Shown here in pieces: positions 22,700 to 30,070 of a stretch of 64,000 bases of DNA; position 1 is the first letter of the stretch; every line of letters starts with the position of its first letter. The notes beneath the pieces are model-generated. The model did not search any database. It worked only from the letters and a program-made list of their open reading frames with translations, and had not been told where the DNA came from. Where the stretch lies: NCBI RefSeq assembly GCF_900343145.1, contig NZ_LT996886.1, positions 1,674,001 through 1,738,000 of the forward strand. Reading direction: 5' to 3'. This stretch comes from Tessaracoccus timonensis (GTDB lineage Bacteria; Actinomycetota; Actinomycetes; Propionibacteriales; Propionibacteriaceae). Both the position numbers and the translations under genes were made by a program.

Positions 22700-23440
22700 A
22701 TGACAGACCCCATCACTGCGCTGCGGGAAGGTGAGACGGTGACCGCGCGTCGCCACGCCGCGCTCGAACTCGGAACCACCCACACCGATGGGGTAGTGGA
22801 CGTGTTGATCGAGCGGCTGCGTGTGGAGCCCGACGGACACGTGCGCGAAGACATCACCTGGGCGCTCGTGCAGCATGCCGACGAGGCCGAGGCGCAGCTG
22901 CTGGAACTGCTCGTCAGCGACGCCCCGCACGACCGCTTCTCCGGAGCGCACGTGCTCAGCAAAATTGGTAACCCGGCGCACTTCGAGAAGGTATCCCCGC
23001 TGGTGCTCGACGAGCACCCCGACGTGGCACTTAAGGCTTACCGGGCGGCGGCGAATACCGGCGGTGCGCGGGCCGCGTCGATGCTGGGTCAGCGGTTGGG
23101 CGACGGCGATGGATGGCAGCGCGACGCCTTGTCAGACGCGTTCCGAAAGCTCGGTGAGGCTGGTGTTCCGGTGCTTGTCGAGGCGCTCGGCAGTGACGAT
23201 GCCGACGTGCGTGACCACGCCGTCGAGGCGCTCGGGTACCTGGGTGAGCACGCTGCCGGGGCGACGGACGCCGTCGAGGAACGCGTGGCCGATGAGCACG
23301 AGCCCGTGCGGTTGACGGCCGTGTCGACGTTGGGGCAGCTGGGCGAGGCGGCCGTGCCGGCGCTGGAACGCGTCGCGGCCGGTGGCGATGCCGTGTTGGC
23401 GGCGTTGGCGAAGCGGTTCCTCGCGGCGCTGCAGGGGTGA
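22700..23440 (+). CDS. HEAT-repeat protein
   Basis: Protein of 246 residues built of about six to seven HEAT/PBS-lyase-like helical repeats, each with a D-x-x-V/A-R/L pattern (for example DADVRDHAVEALGYLGEHA). Such proteins act as scaffolds or regulators. It has no catalytic motif, signal or membrane segment, and I cannot assign a partner. The start ATG 22700 has AGGAGA upstream. It is divergent from disA, with 123 bases between the starts. Confidence 0.85.
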   Translation: MTDPITALREGETVTARRHAALELGTTHTDGVVDVLIERLRVEPDGHVREDITWALVQHADEAEAQLLELLVSDAPHDRFSGAHVLSKIGNPAHFEKVSPLVLDEHPDVALKAYRAAANTGGARAASMLGQRLGDGDGWQRDALSDAFRKLGEAGVPVLVEALGSDDADVRDHAVEALGYLGEHAAGATDAVEERVADEHEPVRLTAVSTLGQLGEAAVPALERVAAGGDAVLAALAKRFLAALQG

Positions 23441-23460
23441 GCTGAGGCGTGCTGCGCGTG

Positions 23461-23501
23461 AGGGCTACTCGCGCCCGGCACGGTGAAGGTCGAGCACGCC
23501 G
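23461..23501. repeat. relic copy of the radA 3' end (left copy of direct repeat)
   Basis: These 41 bases match 26166-26206, the last codons of radA plus a few bases downstream, at 36 of 41 positions without gaps, in the same orientation. Here the copy is outside any radA gene. It marks the left edge of a 2.7-kb segment whose right edge is radA itself. Confidence 0.75.
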
Positions 23502-23549
23502 CATGAGGCGAGTATCATCGACCCGTGCATCAGAGATACCGGATCGTCG

Positions 23550-23987
23550 GTGGCTGACCACCAGATCCAGCGTTGGGCGTCGTCAAAAGCCGAGGAGCTG
23601 CCGGCGACGACGCTCACTCATCCCTTCGGCCCTTCCTGGGACGTCTGGAAGGTGCGCGGCAAGGTGTTCGTGCTGCTCAGTGAGCACGACGGCGAACCCA
23701 TCGTGAACCTCAAAGCGAGCCCCGACGATGTCCTCGCGCTCGTCGCGGAGTTCGAGCAGATCACGGTGGGCTACCACATGAACAAGCGCCACTGGGTCAG
23801 CCTGCGCGCGGGCGACCAGCTCGACGAGCGGCACGTCCACGAACTCGTCGTCGAGTCCTACCTGCTCGTCGTCGAAGGCTTACCGCGTAAGGACCGCCCA
23901 GTGGACATCGAACGATTTGCGCCGTTCGAGCGCATCGACGAGGACGGTCTGGGCCCTGAACATCTTCGTCAAGTGGTGCCACGCTGA
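23550..23987 (+). CDS. MmcQ/YjbR family protein
   Basis: Protein of 145 residues with the YjbR-like fold signature: an amino helix, then HPFGPSWDVWKVRGKVFVLL, IVNLKASPDD and a GYHMNKRHWVSL segment. Members are small DNA-binding-like, double-wing proteins of unknown cellular role. The start is GTG 23550; a likely -10 TATCAT lies at 23513-23518. It is the first gene to the right of the relic radA tail. Confidence 0.85.
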   Translation: MADHQIQRWASSKAEELPATTLTHPFGPSWDVWKVRGKVFVLLSEHDGEPIVNLKASPDDVLALVAEFEQITVGYHMNKRHWVSLRAGDQLDERHVHELVVESYLLVVEGLPRKDRPVDIERFAPFERIDEDGLGPEHLRQVVPR

Positions 23988-24088
23988 GAGGGGCGGAGTG
24001 GCCGCGGCTTCTGGTGTGTCTGTCATCGGCTGATCACCAACTCCCGTGCCGTACCATTCGTGTACGGCATCGACAGTGGGAGACTCTC

Positions 24089-24244
24089 GTGAAGACCAAG
24101 GCCATCGGCATCCTCACCATCCAACACATCGATGACAATCCCGACCTGCTGCGCGAACATACGGAGCCGTGCCACGCGGGCATCATCTGGGACGTGCACC
24201 TGGATGCGAAGCTCGACGTCGAGTTCCGTCTAAGGCAGGGGTGA
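24089..24244 (+). CDS. small hypothetical protein (51 aa)
   Basis: Opens GTG 24089 with GGGAG six bases upstream and a TACCAT -10 candidate at 24051-24056. It encodes 51 residues, MKTKAIGILTIQHIDDNP..., without membrane or known motif. Its stop overlaps the next gene's GTG by four bases, the same coupling as real genes here, which supports it being translated. Confidence 0.5.
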   Translation: MKTKAIGILTIQHIDDNPDLLREHTEPCHAGIIWDVHLDAKLDVEFRLRQG

Positions 24245-24537
24245 CGGGCATGCTATTGATCGTGGGGCGTGTGATCGCCGTCCTGTTCGCCTGTATCGCC
24301 GTGTTCCAGTTCGTGACGGCGTTCCTGACGGAGCAGTGGCAGTGTTGGGTCGCCGGCGGAGGGCTGCTAGTGACTGCTTGGGGATGGTGGTGCTTGGGCG
24401 GAGTTTGGCGAGAGGCGACGCTCACCCAGCCCCGTCAAGCAGGAAACGTGCTGCTGGGGAAGGGAGCAGTAAGGTGGGCCCTCGTCGCATTGGCGGGCAT
24501 CGTCGTTGCCGTGATCGCGATGTCGACACTGGGCTAA
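24241..24537 (+). CDS. small membrane protein, function unknown
   Basis: Protein of 98 residues with three hydrophobic helices (about 5-24, 33-52 and 77-96) and a short basic loop. No recognised domain. The GTG 24241 overlaps the previous stop (GTGA); an ATG at 24250 would shorten it by three residues. It probably acts with the 51-residue neighbour. Confidence 0.6.
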   Translation: MTGMLLIVGRVIAVLFACIAVFQFVTAFLTEQWQCWVAGGGLLVTAWGWWCLGGVWREATLTQPRQAGNVLLGKGAVRWALVALAGIVVAVIAMSTLG

Positions 24538-24594
24538 GCACGTTCGCGGAGTCACGAGGATCGACGCACGGCTCGCCGGGCGGCGAGCAACCGC

Positions 24595-25005
24595 TCAGCG
24601 TTCGAAGGCCTGCAGTGCTCGGCGGACGGCTTCGCCCGTCTCGCCTGAAGAGGTCAGTCGCTCGTGCATCTGCCGAGCTCGAGTTTTGAGTTCCTCGAGC
24701 TCCTCCTCGTCCATCGCGGCCCGCGCTGACGCCACTCGCTCCTCGGTGCGTTCTGCTCCGGTGCTGAACTGTTCGCGAAAGGCACGGTTCTCCATGAGCT
24801 CTGTGAAGCCCAGCCGTCCCTCGCGCGCCTGCTCGATGCGTTCGGCAAGCTCGGGGTCTCTCGTTTGTTCCGCTAACGTGTTCAGAGCCAGATCCATCGC
24901 CGCCATCAGGCTCCGGTCGTGCCCGACGAGCTGGGCGAAGGGATGATCATCGCTCAGTCCGGTGCGGCTGCTTTCCCTCGGCGTGTGCTGTGGGTTATTC
25001 GCCAT
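24595..25005 (-). CDS. helical hydrophilic protein downstream of the WXG-like gene
   Basis: Protein of 136 residues, highly charged and predicted mostly helical (DPELAERIEQAREGRLGFTE..., EEELEELKTRARQMHERL), with no signal or membrane segment. ATG 25005 has GGAGA six bases upstream and overlaps the end of the preceding frame by 11 bases, so it was co-translated with the type VII-secretion-like gene. It could be a chaperone or cognate partner of that product; I do not recognise the family. Confidence 0.65.
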   Translation of the reverse strand: MANNPQHTPRESSRTGLSDDHPFAQLVGHDRSLMAAMDLALNTLAEQTRDPELAERIEQAREGRLGFTELMENRAFREQFSTGAERTEERVASARAAMDEEELEELKTRARQMHERLTSSGETGEAVRRALQAFER

Positions 25006-25372
25006 TGGGCATCTCCAACTGTTCGATCGAGCCGATGCGTGAGCATGCGCCGGCAACCACGCCTGCAAAGAGCAGCGCTGCGCCGACGGTCGCTCCTTGG
25101 ACAGTGAGCACGGTGCCCCACACACCGAGCGCGGCTTCGAGCATCGCCACCAGGGACGTGGTCATTGCGGCTGCTGCGGGCGCACCAACCACGCTGGCAG
25201 ACGCCACAGCAATGGCGGCAGCAAGGATTGCGGCACCGGCGACGATGTCCGCAAGCAGGCCCAGCAGAGCGCCGACTCCCTTGGCGGTGAGATGCATGCC
25301 TTGGGCCAACGTCCTGTATTGCCTGCCGATCTCCGTCAGGCCCGGCTCCTGCTCGGTGTGCGCCTCGGCCAA
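24995..25372 (-). CDS. C-terminal hydrophobic fragment of the WXG-like gene
   Basis: Frame of up to 125 residues in the same phase as the middle fragment, beginning at a TTG nine bases after its stop. It contains two long Ala/Val-rich hydrophobic helices (about residues 30-70 and 75-110). It may be expressed as a small membrane protein, but the position and phase suggest it is the tail of the interrupted gene. Confidence 0.45.
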   Translation of the reverse strand: MAEAHTEQEPGLTEIGRQYRTLAQGMHLTAKGVGALLGLLADIVAGAAILAAAIAVASASVVGAPAAAAMTTSLVAMLEAALGVWGTVLTVQGATVGAALLFAGVVAGACSRIGSIEQLEMPNGE

Positions 25373-25381
25373 CCTGCGGAA

Positions 25382-25624
25382 TCAGGATTCGGCGGAGCGC
25401 GCTGCGTCGCCCTCCCACCCGCGCATCAGCACGGCGCAGTCATCGGTGGTCACGGTGCCCATCTGGGTCCAGTAGGCGCCGATGTTCGTGAACGCGTTGC
25501 CTGCCTTCGCGACTTGGTCCCAATCACCGGCGAATTGGGCAACTGCCCAGTCCAAGGGGTTCGTCCCGATGGTCCACTCGAGGACCTTCATCGCCCAATA
25601 TGTGGGGGGAGACGAAGGATCCAC
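25382..25624 (-). CDS. middle fragment of the WXG-like gene
   Basis: Frame of up to 80 residues containing WTIGTNPLDWAVAQFAGDWDQVAKAG and a further W-x-G-like turn (RGWEGDAA), ending at TGA 25382. The formal GTG start at 25624 lacks a Shine-Dalgarno sequence, so independent translation is doubtful; it makes most sense as part of the pseudogene. Confidence 0.35.
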   Translation of the reverse strand: MDPSSPPTYWAMKVLEWTIGTNPLDWAVAQFAGDWDQVAKAGNAFTNIGAYWTQMGTVTTDDCAVLMRGWEGDAARSAES

Positions 25625-26078
25625 CGAACTCCATCATCATGATCGCCCAGTCGGGGATGCCTTCGAAGTTTTCGGCCGGCGGGATCTCGTGCGCGGGGAG
25701 AGAAGTGCCATAGTCGGCGGTGGTGCCGTGGTCAGCCAGCGGCTCGCTGCTAGATGCGCCGCCGATGTCGGCGAAGAGATCTGCTACACCGACGAGGTGG
25801 TCCTCCTCAGTCGAGTCGTATCGCTCCTGCACAGCGTCCAAGGCGTCACGGGCTGCCTCGAGGAGCTGTTTGCCGCGCTGGATGTTGCGTTCCGTGTGCC
25901 CCACGAAGTCCTGATGGCCGCCCAAGGCCAGCATCCAGATTCGCCCGTCGACTTGCTTGAGTGTTCCTGGACCTGATTCTACGTATCCGAGTGCGTGGTT
26001 CGTCGATGTCGCAAGATCCTCAAACCGGCGTGCTGCAGCGCCGACATGGGTTGTTGGCTCGAGGCGGAAGTCCGTCAT
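25524..26078 (-). CDS. N-terminal fragment of the WXG-like gene
   Basis: Open frame of 184 residues from ATG 26078. Residues 1-110 are helical and polar, like WXG100/ESX substrates, then an acidic linker. After the C-run the last 20 or so residues are out of frame relative to the rest of the ancestral protein. If translated as it stands, it would be a truncated secreted-type protein without the hydrophobic helices. Confidence 0.5.
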   Translation of the reverse strand: MTDFRLEPTTHVGAAARRFEDLATSTNHALGYVESGPGTLKQVDGRIWMLALGGHQDFVGHTERNIQRGKQLLEAARDALDAVQERYDSTEEDHLVGVADLFADIGGASSSEPLADHGTTADYGTSLPAHEIPPAENFEGIPDWAIMMMEFGGSFVSPHILGDEGPRVDHRDEPLGLGSCPIRR

Positions 26079-26165
26079 CGTTGCGCCCTTTCGTGTGAGT
26101 GCACAGGACTGTAGTGCAGCGTAGGGTCACCGGCTCCTGTCGAGCACAGCATCGTTGCCCGGGGG

Positions 26166-26206
26166 AGGGCTACTCGCGCGCCGCGCGGCGAAGGTCGAGC
26201 ACACCG
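26166..26206. repeat. radA tail, right copy of direct repeat
   Basis: Right-hand partner of the 23461-23501 repeat; it contains the radA stop codon and the last 12 codons. See the left copy for identity. Confidence 0.75.
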
Positions 26207-27555
26207 AGCGCGTCGTGAAGGGTGGGCACTTCCACCACCTTGAGGTTGCCGAGCTTGGGCACGCGGGCGGTGACGTCGCGGGAGCCTTTCGGGACGAGCG
26301 CGAGTTCGAAGCCGAGCCGGGCTGCTTCGGCGAGCCGCCGCTCGGTGCCAGGAACTCGTCGGAGATCTCCTGCCAGGCCCACCTCACCGAGCGCAATAAC
26401 GCGTCGCGGGTGCTGGCGATCGAGTGCTGCGGAGGCGACGGCGATGGCGACGGCGAGGTCGACGGATGGGTCGGTGACGCGGGCCCCGCCCACCGTCGAG
26501 ACGTACACGTCGTTGCCGAACAGCGGCAAGCGGGCCTTGCGTTCGAGTACGGCGAGCACCATCGCCATGCGGGACCCGTCGAGCCCGTGCGTGGTGCGGC
26601 GCGGATTCTTCTCGTTGGTGGATTGCGCGACGAGGGCCTGCACCTCTGCCAGCAGTGGGCGGCGGCCCTCCATCGTGACCGTCACGCACGTGCCGGGCGT
26701 GGGTTCCTCATGGCGGGTGGTGAACAGACCGGACGGATCTGGCACTTCGACGATGCCCGACTCATCCATCTCGAAGCAGCCGACCTCGTCGGCGGGCCCG
26801 AAGCGGTTCTTCGTGGCGCGGACCATGCGGAACCCCGAATGGCGGTCGCCTTCGAATGACAACACCACGTCGACGAGATGCTCCATGGTGCGCGGGCCGG
26901 CGATAGACCCGTCTTTGGTGACGTGCCCGACGATGATCACCGCGATGTTTTCGCGTTTGGCGACGCGCGCAAGGGCGCCGGTGACCTCACGCACCTGCGA
27001 CGGGCCGCCGGGTACGCCGTCGGCTTCGGCGGTGGTGATGGTTTGCACCGAGTCGATGACGACGAGGCTGGGAGAGACCTCTTCGATGTGGCCGAGCACG
27101 GTGCCGAGGTCGGATTCGGAGGCGAGGTACAGATCGTCGACGACGGTGCCCGTGCGCTCGGCGCGCAACTTCACCTGCGAGGCCGACTCTTCGCCGGAGA
27201 TATACAAGGTGGTGCGCTGAGCCGACGCCCACTTGGCCGCGACGTCGAGCAGTAGCGTCGATTTTCCGACGCCTGGCTCGCCGGCCAGCAAGACGACAGC
27301 GCCTGGGACGAGCCCGTCGCCAAGGACGCGGTCGAGTTCGCCGATCATCGTCGGGTAGCGCTTGGCCGACTCCATAGGCACCTGCGAGATGGGCAGCGCC
27401 TTCGCCGCGGGAGTGTGCGTGGCCACCTCGCGCAGCTTCGGCGCACCCCGTTCCACGACGGACCCCCAGGCCTGGCACTCGCCGCACCGGCCGACCCATC
27501 GCGTCGACGTCCAACCGCACTCTGTGCACTGGTAGCTGTCTTGCTTCTTCGCCAT
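26170..27555 (-). CDS. radA: DNA repair protein RadA
   Basis: RecA-like ATPase that promotes branch migration during recombinational repair. It has an amino-terminal zinc finger (C10, C13, C24, C27), Walker A GEPGVGKST at 92-100, the RadA-specific KNRFG at 249-253, and a C-terminal Lon-protease-like domain (DPSVDLAVAIAVASAALD). It has 461 residues, full length. The ATG is at 27555; the hairpin-rich repeat begins 45 bases upstream. Confidence 0.96.
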   Translation of the reverse strand: MAKKQDSYQCTECGWTSTRWVGRCGECQAWGSVVERGAPKLREVATHTPAAKALPISQVPMESAKRYPTMIGELDRVLGDGLVPGAVVLLAGEPGVGKSTLLLDVAAKWASAQRTTLYISGEESASQVKLRAERTGTVVDDLYLASESDLGTVLGHIEEVSPSLVVIDSVQTITTAEADGVPGGPSQVREVTGALARVAKRENIAVIIVGHVTKDGSIAGPRTMEHLVDVVLSFEGDRHSGFRMVRATKNRFGPADEVGCFEMDESGIVEVPDPSGLFTTRHEEPTPGTCVTVTMEGRRPLLAEVQALVAQSTNEKNPRRTTHGLDGSRMAMVLAVLERKARLPLFGNDVYVSTVGGARVTDPSVDLAVAIAVASAALDRQHPRRVIALGEVGLAGDLRRVPGTERRLAEAARLGFELALVPKGSRDVTARVPKLGNLKVVEVPTLHDALGVLDLRRAARE

Positions 27556-27599
27556 GCCAGCAACCTACCCGCTACCTCTGACAAAACCCGCCGGTGCTG

Positions 27600-27811
27600 T
27601 CGTCGCCCTGGTGTCCCCCGCAGGGCAGAGGTAACCTGTGCGGCTCTGTTCCGGAACATGTGTCACTTGCTTCGGTGGGGAGCGCCGTCGTCGGGAGGCA
27701 GGTGACACTTGATCCGCTCTGTTGCCGCACAGGTTGCACCTGCCGGGCGGGGAGCCGACGCAACCCGGCCGAGCGGGCCCACGCCAGGCAGCGGCGGTGG
27801 GCTAGCCGTGG
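27600..27811. repeat. direct repeat R1, hairpin-rich (about 212 bp)
   Basis: Nearly identical to 28621-28837 and in the same orientation; the pair brackets the DUF3800 gene. Inside is an outer stem AACCTGTGCGGC (27633-27644) with GCCGCACAGGTT (27724-27735), an inner stem GTGTCACTTGC with GCAGGTGACAC, and a 12-bp palindrome TGTTCCGGAACA. The right end (GGTGGGCTAGCCGTGG) matches the 3' end of the kinase gene found in the other copy. There is no coding capacity that I would trust. Confidence 0.88.
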
Positions 27812-27826
27812 TAACATTGAGCACGC

Positions 27827-27860
27827 AGACCCCCTCCGCACCTGCGGTGTTCGGGGGTCT
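27827..27860 (+). terminator. hairpin with T-rich tail 3' of the DUF3800 gene
   Basis: AGACCCCC (27827-27834) pairs with GGGGGTCT (27853-27860), with an inner CCGCA/TGCGG stem. On the plus strand it is followed by TGCTGTTTCT. It lies eight bases beyond the DUF3800 stop codon, so it may end that transcript on the other strand or act in both directions. Confidence 0.55.
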
Positions 27861-27868
27861 TGCTGTTT

Positions 27869-28579
27869 CTAGAGTGCGACGAGCTGTGGCTGGCGTGCGG
27901 GATCCCGAACCTCGAGGTGCTGGGCCCACCATTTCTGGGCTTCGGGGAGCTTCGGCGGAGGATCCGCGTGAGCATTCGCTGTCCACGCAACCAGGTCAGC
28001 CATCTGCATCAACTGCGACGTCTTTGAGTCCTGGTGGATGGGATCTTCGACGATTCGACGCGTCCGACGCGGGAGCGAGCGGTGGACGTCGCGATACATG
28101 GTGTCCCGCCCATCGCCGTCGACGAAAACAAGGCCGAGCGCATCCCGTTCGGCTAACGCTTCCTCAAACGATGTCAATAGCGCCGCATAGAGGTCGCGCT
28201 TCGTGTGAGCGAGGTTCCCTGGTCCCTGCGTCGCGATGATCGCGCCAATGCGCAGCCCTTGAACAGAAGACAGCGTCTGCAAACATGCAATTGCTACCTG
28301 TTTGCCCAAGTCGCGCCAGAGCGTCTGCCCGTTTCGTAGGAATGCATCGGGCGGGTTCGTCGAGATTCGGCCGCGCCCATTCACGTACTCGGTGGTGTGG
28401 AGCTCCTGCGTGACTGGGACACGGAACTGACGCCATAAGGAGGCTCGCAGATCCAGCCACGCGCCCAGGACGTCGCGCCACTGCCACGGCTCGAAACTGA
28501 TCCATCCGTACACCACACGTCCGGCACTTGGGCGTCCTGAATCGTCGACGTAGAGCAGGCGGTCGAACTGGCTGGGCAT
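27869..28579 (-). CDS. DUF3800 family protein (predicted RNase H-like fold)
   Basis: Protein of 236 residues with the DUF3800 landmarks: YVDDSGR at the amino end, VFVDGDGRD in the middle, and HQDSKTSQLMQMADLVAW near residue 190. These conserved Asp residues would form a nuclease-like metal site if the predicted RNase H-like fold is right. Members turn up in mobile and defence-associated regions but have no proven activity that I know of. The gene stands alone between two direct repeats (R1 and R2), as a cassette inserted between radA and a kinase gene. ATG 28579. Confidence 0.82.
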   Translation of the reverse strand: MPSQFDRLLYVDDSGRPSAGRVVYGWISFEPWQWRDVLGAWLDLRASLWRQFRVPVTQELHTTEYVNGRGRISTNPPDAFLRNGQTLWRDLGKQVAIACLQTLSSVQGLRIGAIIATQGPGNLAHTKRDLYAALLTSFEEALAERDALGLVFVDGDGRDTMYRDVHRSLPRRTRRIVEDPIHQDSKTSQLMQMADLVAWTANAHADPPPKLPEAQKWWAQHLEVRDPARQPQLVAL

Positions 28580-28620
28580 GGCCTCATCCTACGGCCAACT
28601 CAGCACGATGAGTGAGGTCC

Positions 28621-28837
28621 TCGTCGCCCTGGTGTCCCCGCCCGCAGGGCAGGGGTAACCTGTGCGGCTTAGTTCCGGAACATGTGTCACTTGCTTCGGT
28701 GGGGGGCGCCGTCGTCGGGAGGCAGGTGACACTTGATCCGCTCTGTTGCCGCACAGGTTGCACCTGCCGGGCGGGGAGCCGACGATGACGCAACCTGGCC
28801 GGGCCCGCGCAGGGCAGCGGCGGTGGGTCAGCCGCGG
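28621..28837. repeat. direct repeat R2, hairpin-rich (about 217 bp)
   Basis: Second copy of R1, differing by a few substitutions and two small insertions (GCCC near 28640 and ATG near 28784). The same nested stems are kept. Its last ten bases are the 3' end of the kinase gene (stop at 28828-28830), so R2 is probably in the original place and R1 is the duplicate. Confidence 0.88.
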
Positions 28838-29319
28838 ATGATGAAGTCGGCGCGGTCGAGGGGGCGCTCGTCGCGGAAGTATCTGCGCTCGGATGGCCAC
28901 CACTCATCTACCCACCGCTCAGCGAGGCCGTCGCCGTCGCGGGCCGAGATGCGGCGTCGGCGCTCCTCCTCGCTGACATCAAGCCACAGCGACAAATCCC
29001 ACCAACGCCCGACGCGCTCCACCACCGCGAGCGCCAACGCCGACACGCCTTCGACGATCACCAGACCCCCAGGCGCGACGACGCCAGCGCCCACAGGCGT
29101 TGCCGCATCGTGGGGCCATCGCTGGTACGAGGCTTCGCGCCCCTCGCGCAGCGGGCGGAGCACCTCGTCGATGAAGCGCTCATGTTCCCAAGTGGGTGTG
29201 CCGGGGCGCGCGAAATCGTCAAGCGTCACCACCTGGCCGGCGTACTGCCACGCCAACTGCCTAGCCAGCGACGACTTCCCGCTCGCCCCGAAGCCGTCGA
29301 TCGCGACGATGAAGGTCAG
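28828..29319 (-). CDS. P-loop kinase (uridine kinase-like), apparently with a CTG start
   Basis: Protein of 163 residues with Walker A GFGASGKSS near residue 10, VIVEGVSAL, and a LID-like RRRRISARDGDG segment, typical of small nucleoside/uridine-kinase-like proteins. No ATG, GTG or TTG precedes the P-loop near the expected start. CTG at 29319-29317 overlaps the upstream stop as CTGA, the geometry used by many pairs here, with GAGG seven bases upstream. The next TTG lies after the P-loop and would destroy it. The natural substrate is uncertain. Confidence 0.75.
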   Translation of the reverse strand: MTFIVAIDGFGASGKSSLARQLAWQYAGQVVTLDDFARPGTPTWEHERFIDEVLRPLREGREASYQRWPHDAATPVGAGVVAPGGLVIVEGVSALALAVVERVGRWWDLSLWLDVSEEERRRRISARDGDGLAERWVDEWWPSERRYFRDERPLDRADFIIRG

Positions 29320-29954
29320 AGAATAACCTCGCCCTTGGCGCCCGATTCGAACCGCACACGGCTGATGCCGGGCATCGCATTCGGCGCAACGAGATGGAAC
29401 TCGACGCCGTCGAGATTGTCCGAAATCTCGTGCTGCAGCCACTCGCTCAAGCGCTCGGCCGATCCTGAGACCTCGAAGCCCTTGAGCTTCACCTCGCCGT
29501 GCAGGGCGCTGGGGCGCACGTCGGCGTCGGACTTCCACTGGATGAAGAAGGGCAGCTGCGGGTCGGCAATCAGCCCGCGCACACCGATCTGCAGCCACTC
29601 GAGGCGACGACCGTCGGGGAACACGCGCGAGCCCTCGACGGCCTTGCGGCCCAGGTGGTCCTCGATGGGGGTGATGTCGTCGACGCTCACCACCCAAGCC
29701 ATCCAGCCGCCGCCCATGTTGGAACGCGACCGCACGGCCTGCCCGAACGGTGCCTTTTCAGCTGCAGGGTGGTCGAGTACCTCCACTACTTCGATGTAGC
29801 GAGCGTCCGCGAGGGGGATGATGTGGTTGCGGGTGCCGAACCGGGGATGAACCCCGCCGTCCTTGTACTCCGCGCCCAGTTGCTCAGCAAGACGAGCGGC
29901 ATCGGCCTCGAGACCATCGGGTCCTGCCGCGAAGATCAAGTGGTCCACGTGCAT
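29316..29954 (-). CDS. VOC/glyoxalase-like domain protein
   Basis: Protein of 212 residues that begins MHVDHLIFAAGPDGLEADAARLAEQLG, the first beta-alpha-beta unit of the glyoxalase-like domain (PF13468 type), followed by FGTRNHIIPLADARYIEVVEVLD. Metal-ligand-type His and Glu positions are present in this unit. The reaction is unknown. I chose ATG 29954, with GGGGG four bases upstream; ATG 29957 is possible. Coupled to the kinase gene downstream. Confidence 0.8.
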   Translation of the reverse strand: MHVDHLIFAAGPDGLEADAARLAEQLGAEYKDGGVHPRFGTRNHIIPLADARYIEVVEVLDHPAAEKAPFGQAVRSRSNMGGGWMAWVVSVDDITPIEDHLGRKAVEGSRVFPDGRRLEWLQIGVRGLIADPQLPFFIQWKSDADVRPSALHGEVKLKGFEVSGSAERLSEWLQHEISDNLDGVEFHLVAPNAMPGISRVRFESGAKGEVIL

Positions 29955-30057
29955 CATGCCCCCATTCAACACGACGGGGCACCGTTCCTCCGAATCGGGG
30001 TGCCGCAGTGCCCCTCCGCTTGGGCCCTCGCGGTCGCCGCCAGCACGGCGACCCTTG

Positions 30058-30070
30058 TAATGTGGGAGCC
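30058..30070 (+). promoter_or_regulatory. candidate leaderless promoter (-10) before 30071
   Basis: TAATGT (30058-30063) is followed by seven bases and the GTG start, so the transcript may begin at the start codon. The GGGAG between them could alternatively be a Shine-Dalgarno sequence. A perfect 8-bp hairpin (GGTCGCCG/CGGCGACC, 30032-30053) sits just upstream, where a -35 element would be. Confidence 0.4.

Larger units (their letters stand above)
24995..26078 (-). pseudogene. broken WXG100/type VII secretion-like gene
   Basis: Three consecutive minus-strand frames join into one protein of about 360 residues. The amino part (25524-26078) looks like a WXG-type helical hairpin (MTDFRLEPTTHVGAAARRFEDLA). 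The frame then shifts at a run of six C (plus-strand G at 25604-25609); removing one gives the continuation SFVSPTYWAMKVLEW. The middle part ends in an in-frame TGA (25382-25384), beyond which the same frame continues FRRLAEAHTEQEPG into a Ala/Val-rich membrane-like helical region. Two independent lesions argue for decay rather than one sequencing error. Family assignment rests on architecture. Confidence 0.65.

Noticed and set aside
30032-30053. 8-bp perfect hairpin (GGTCGCCG/CGGCGACC) as a terminator
   Set aside because: It lies between two divergent genes, where no transcript should end, and lacks a T-run; it may instead be an operator, but nothing supports a regulator.
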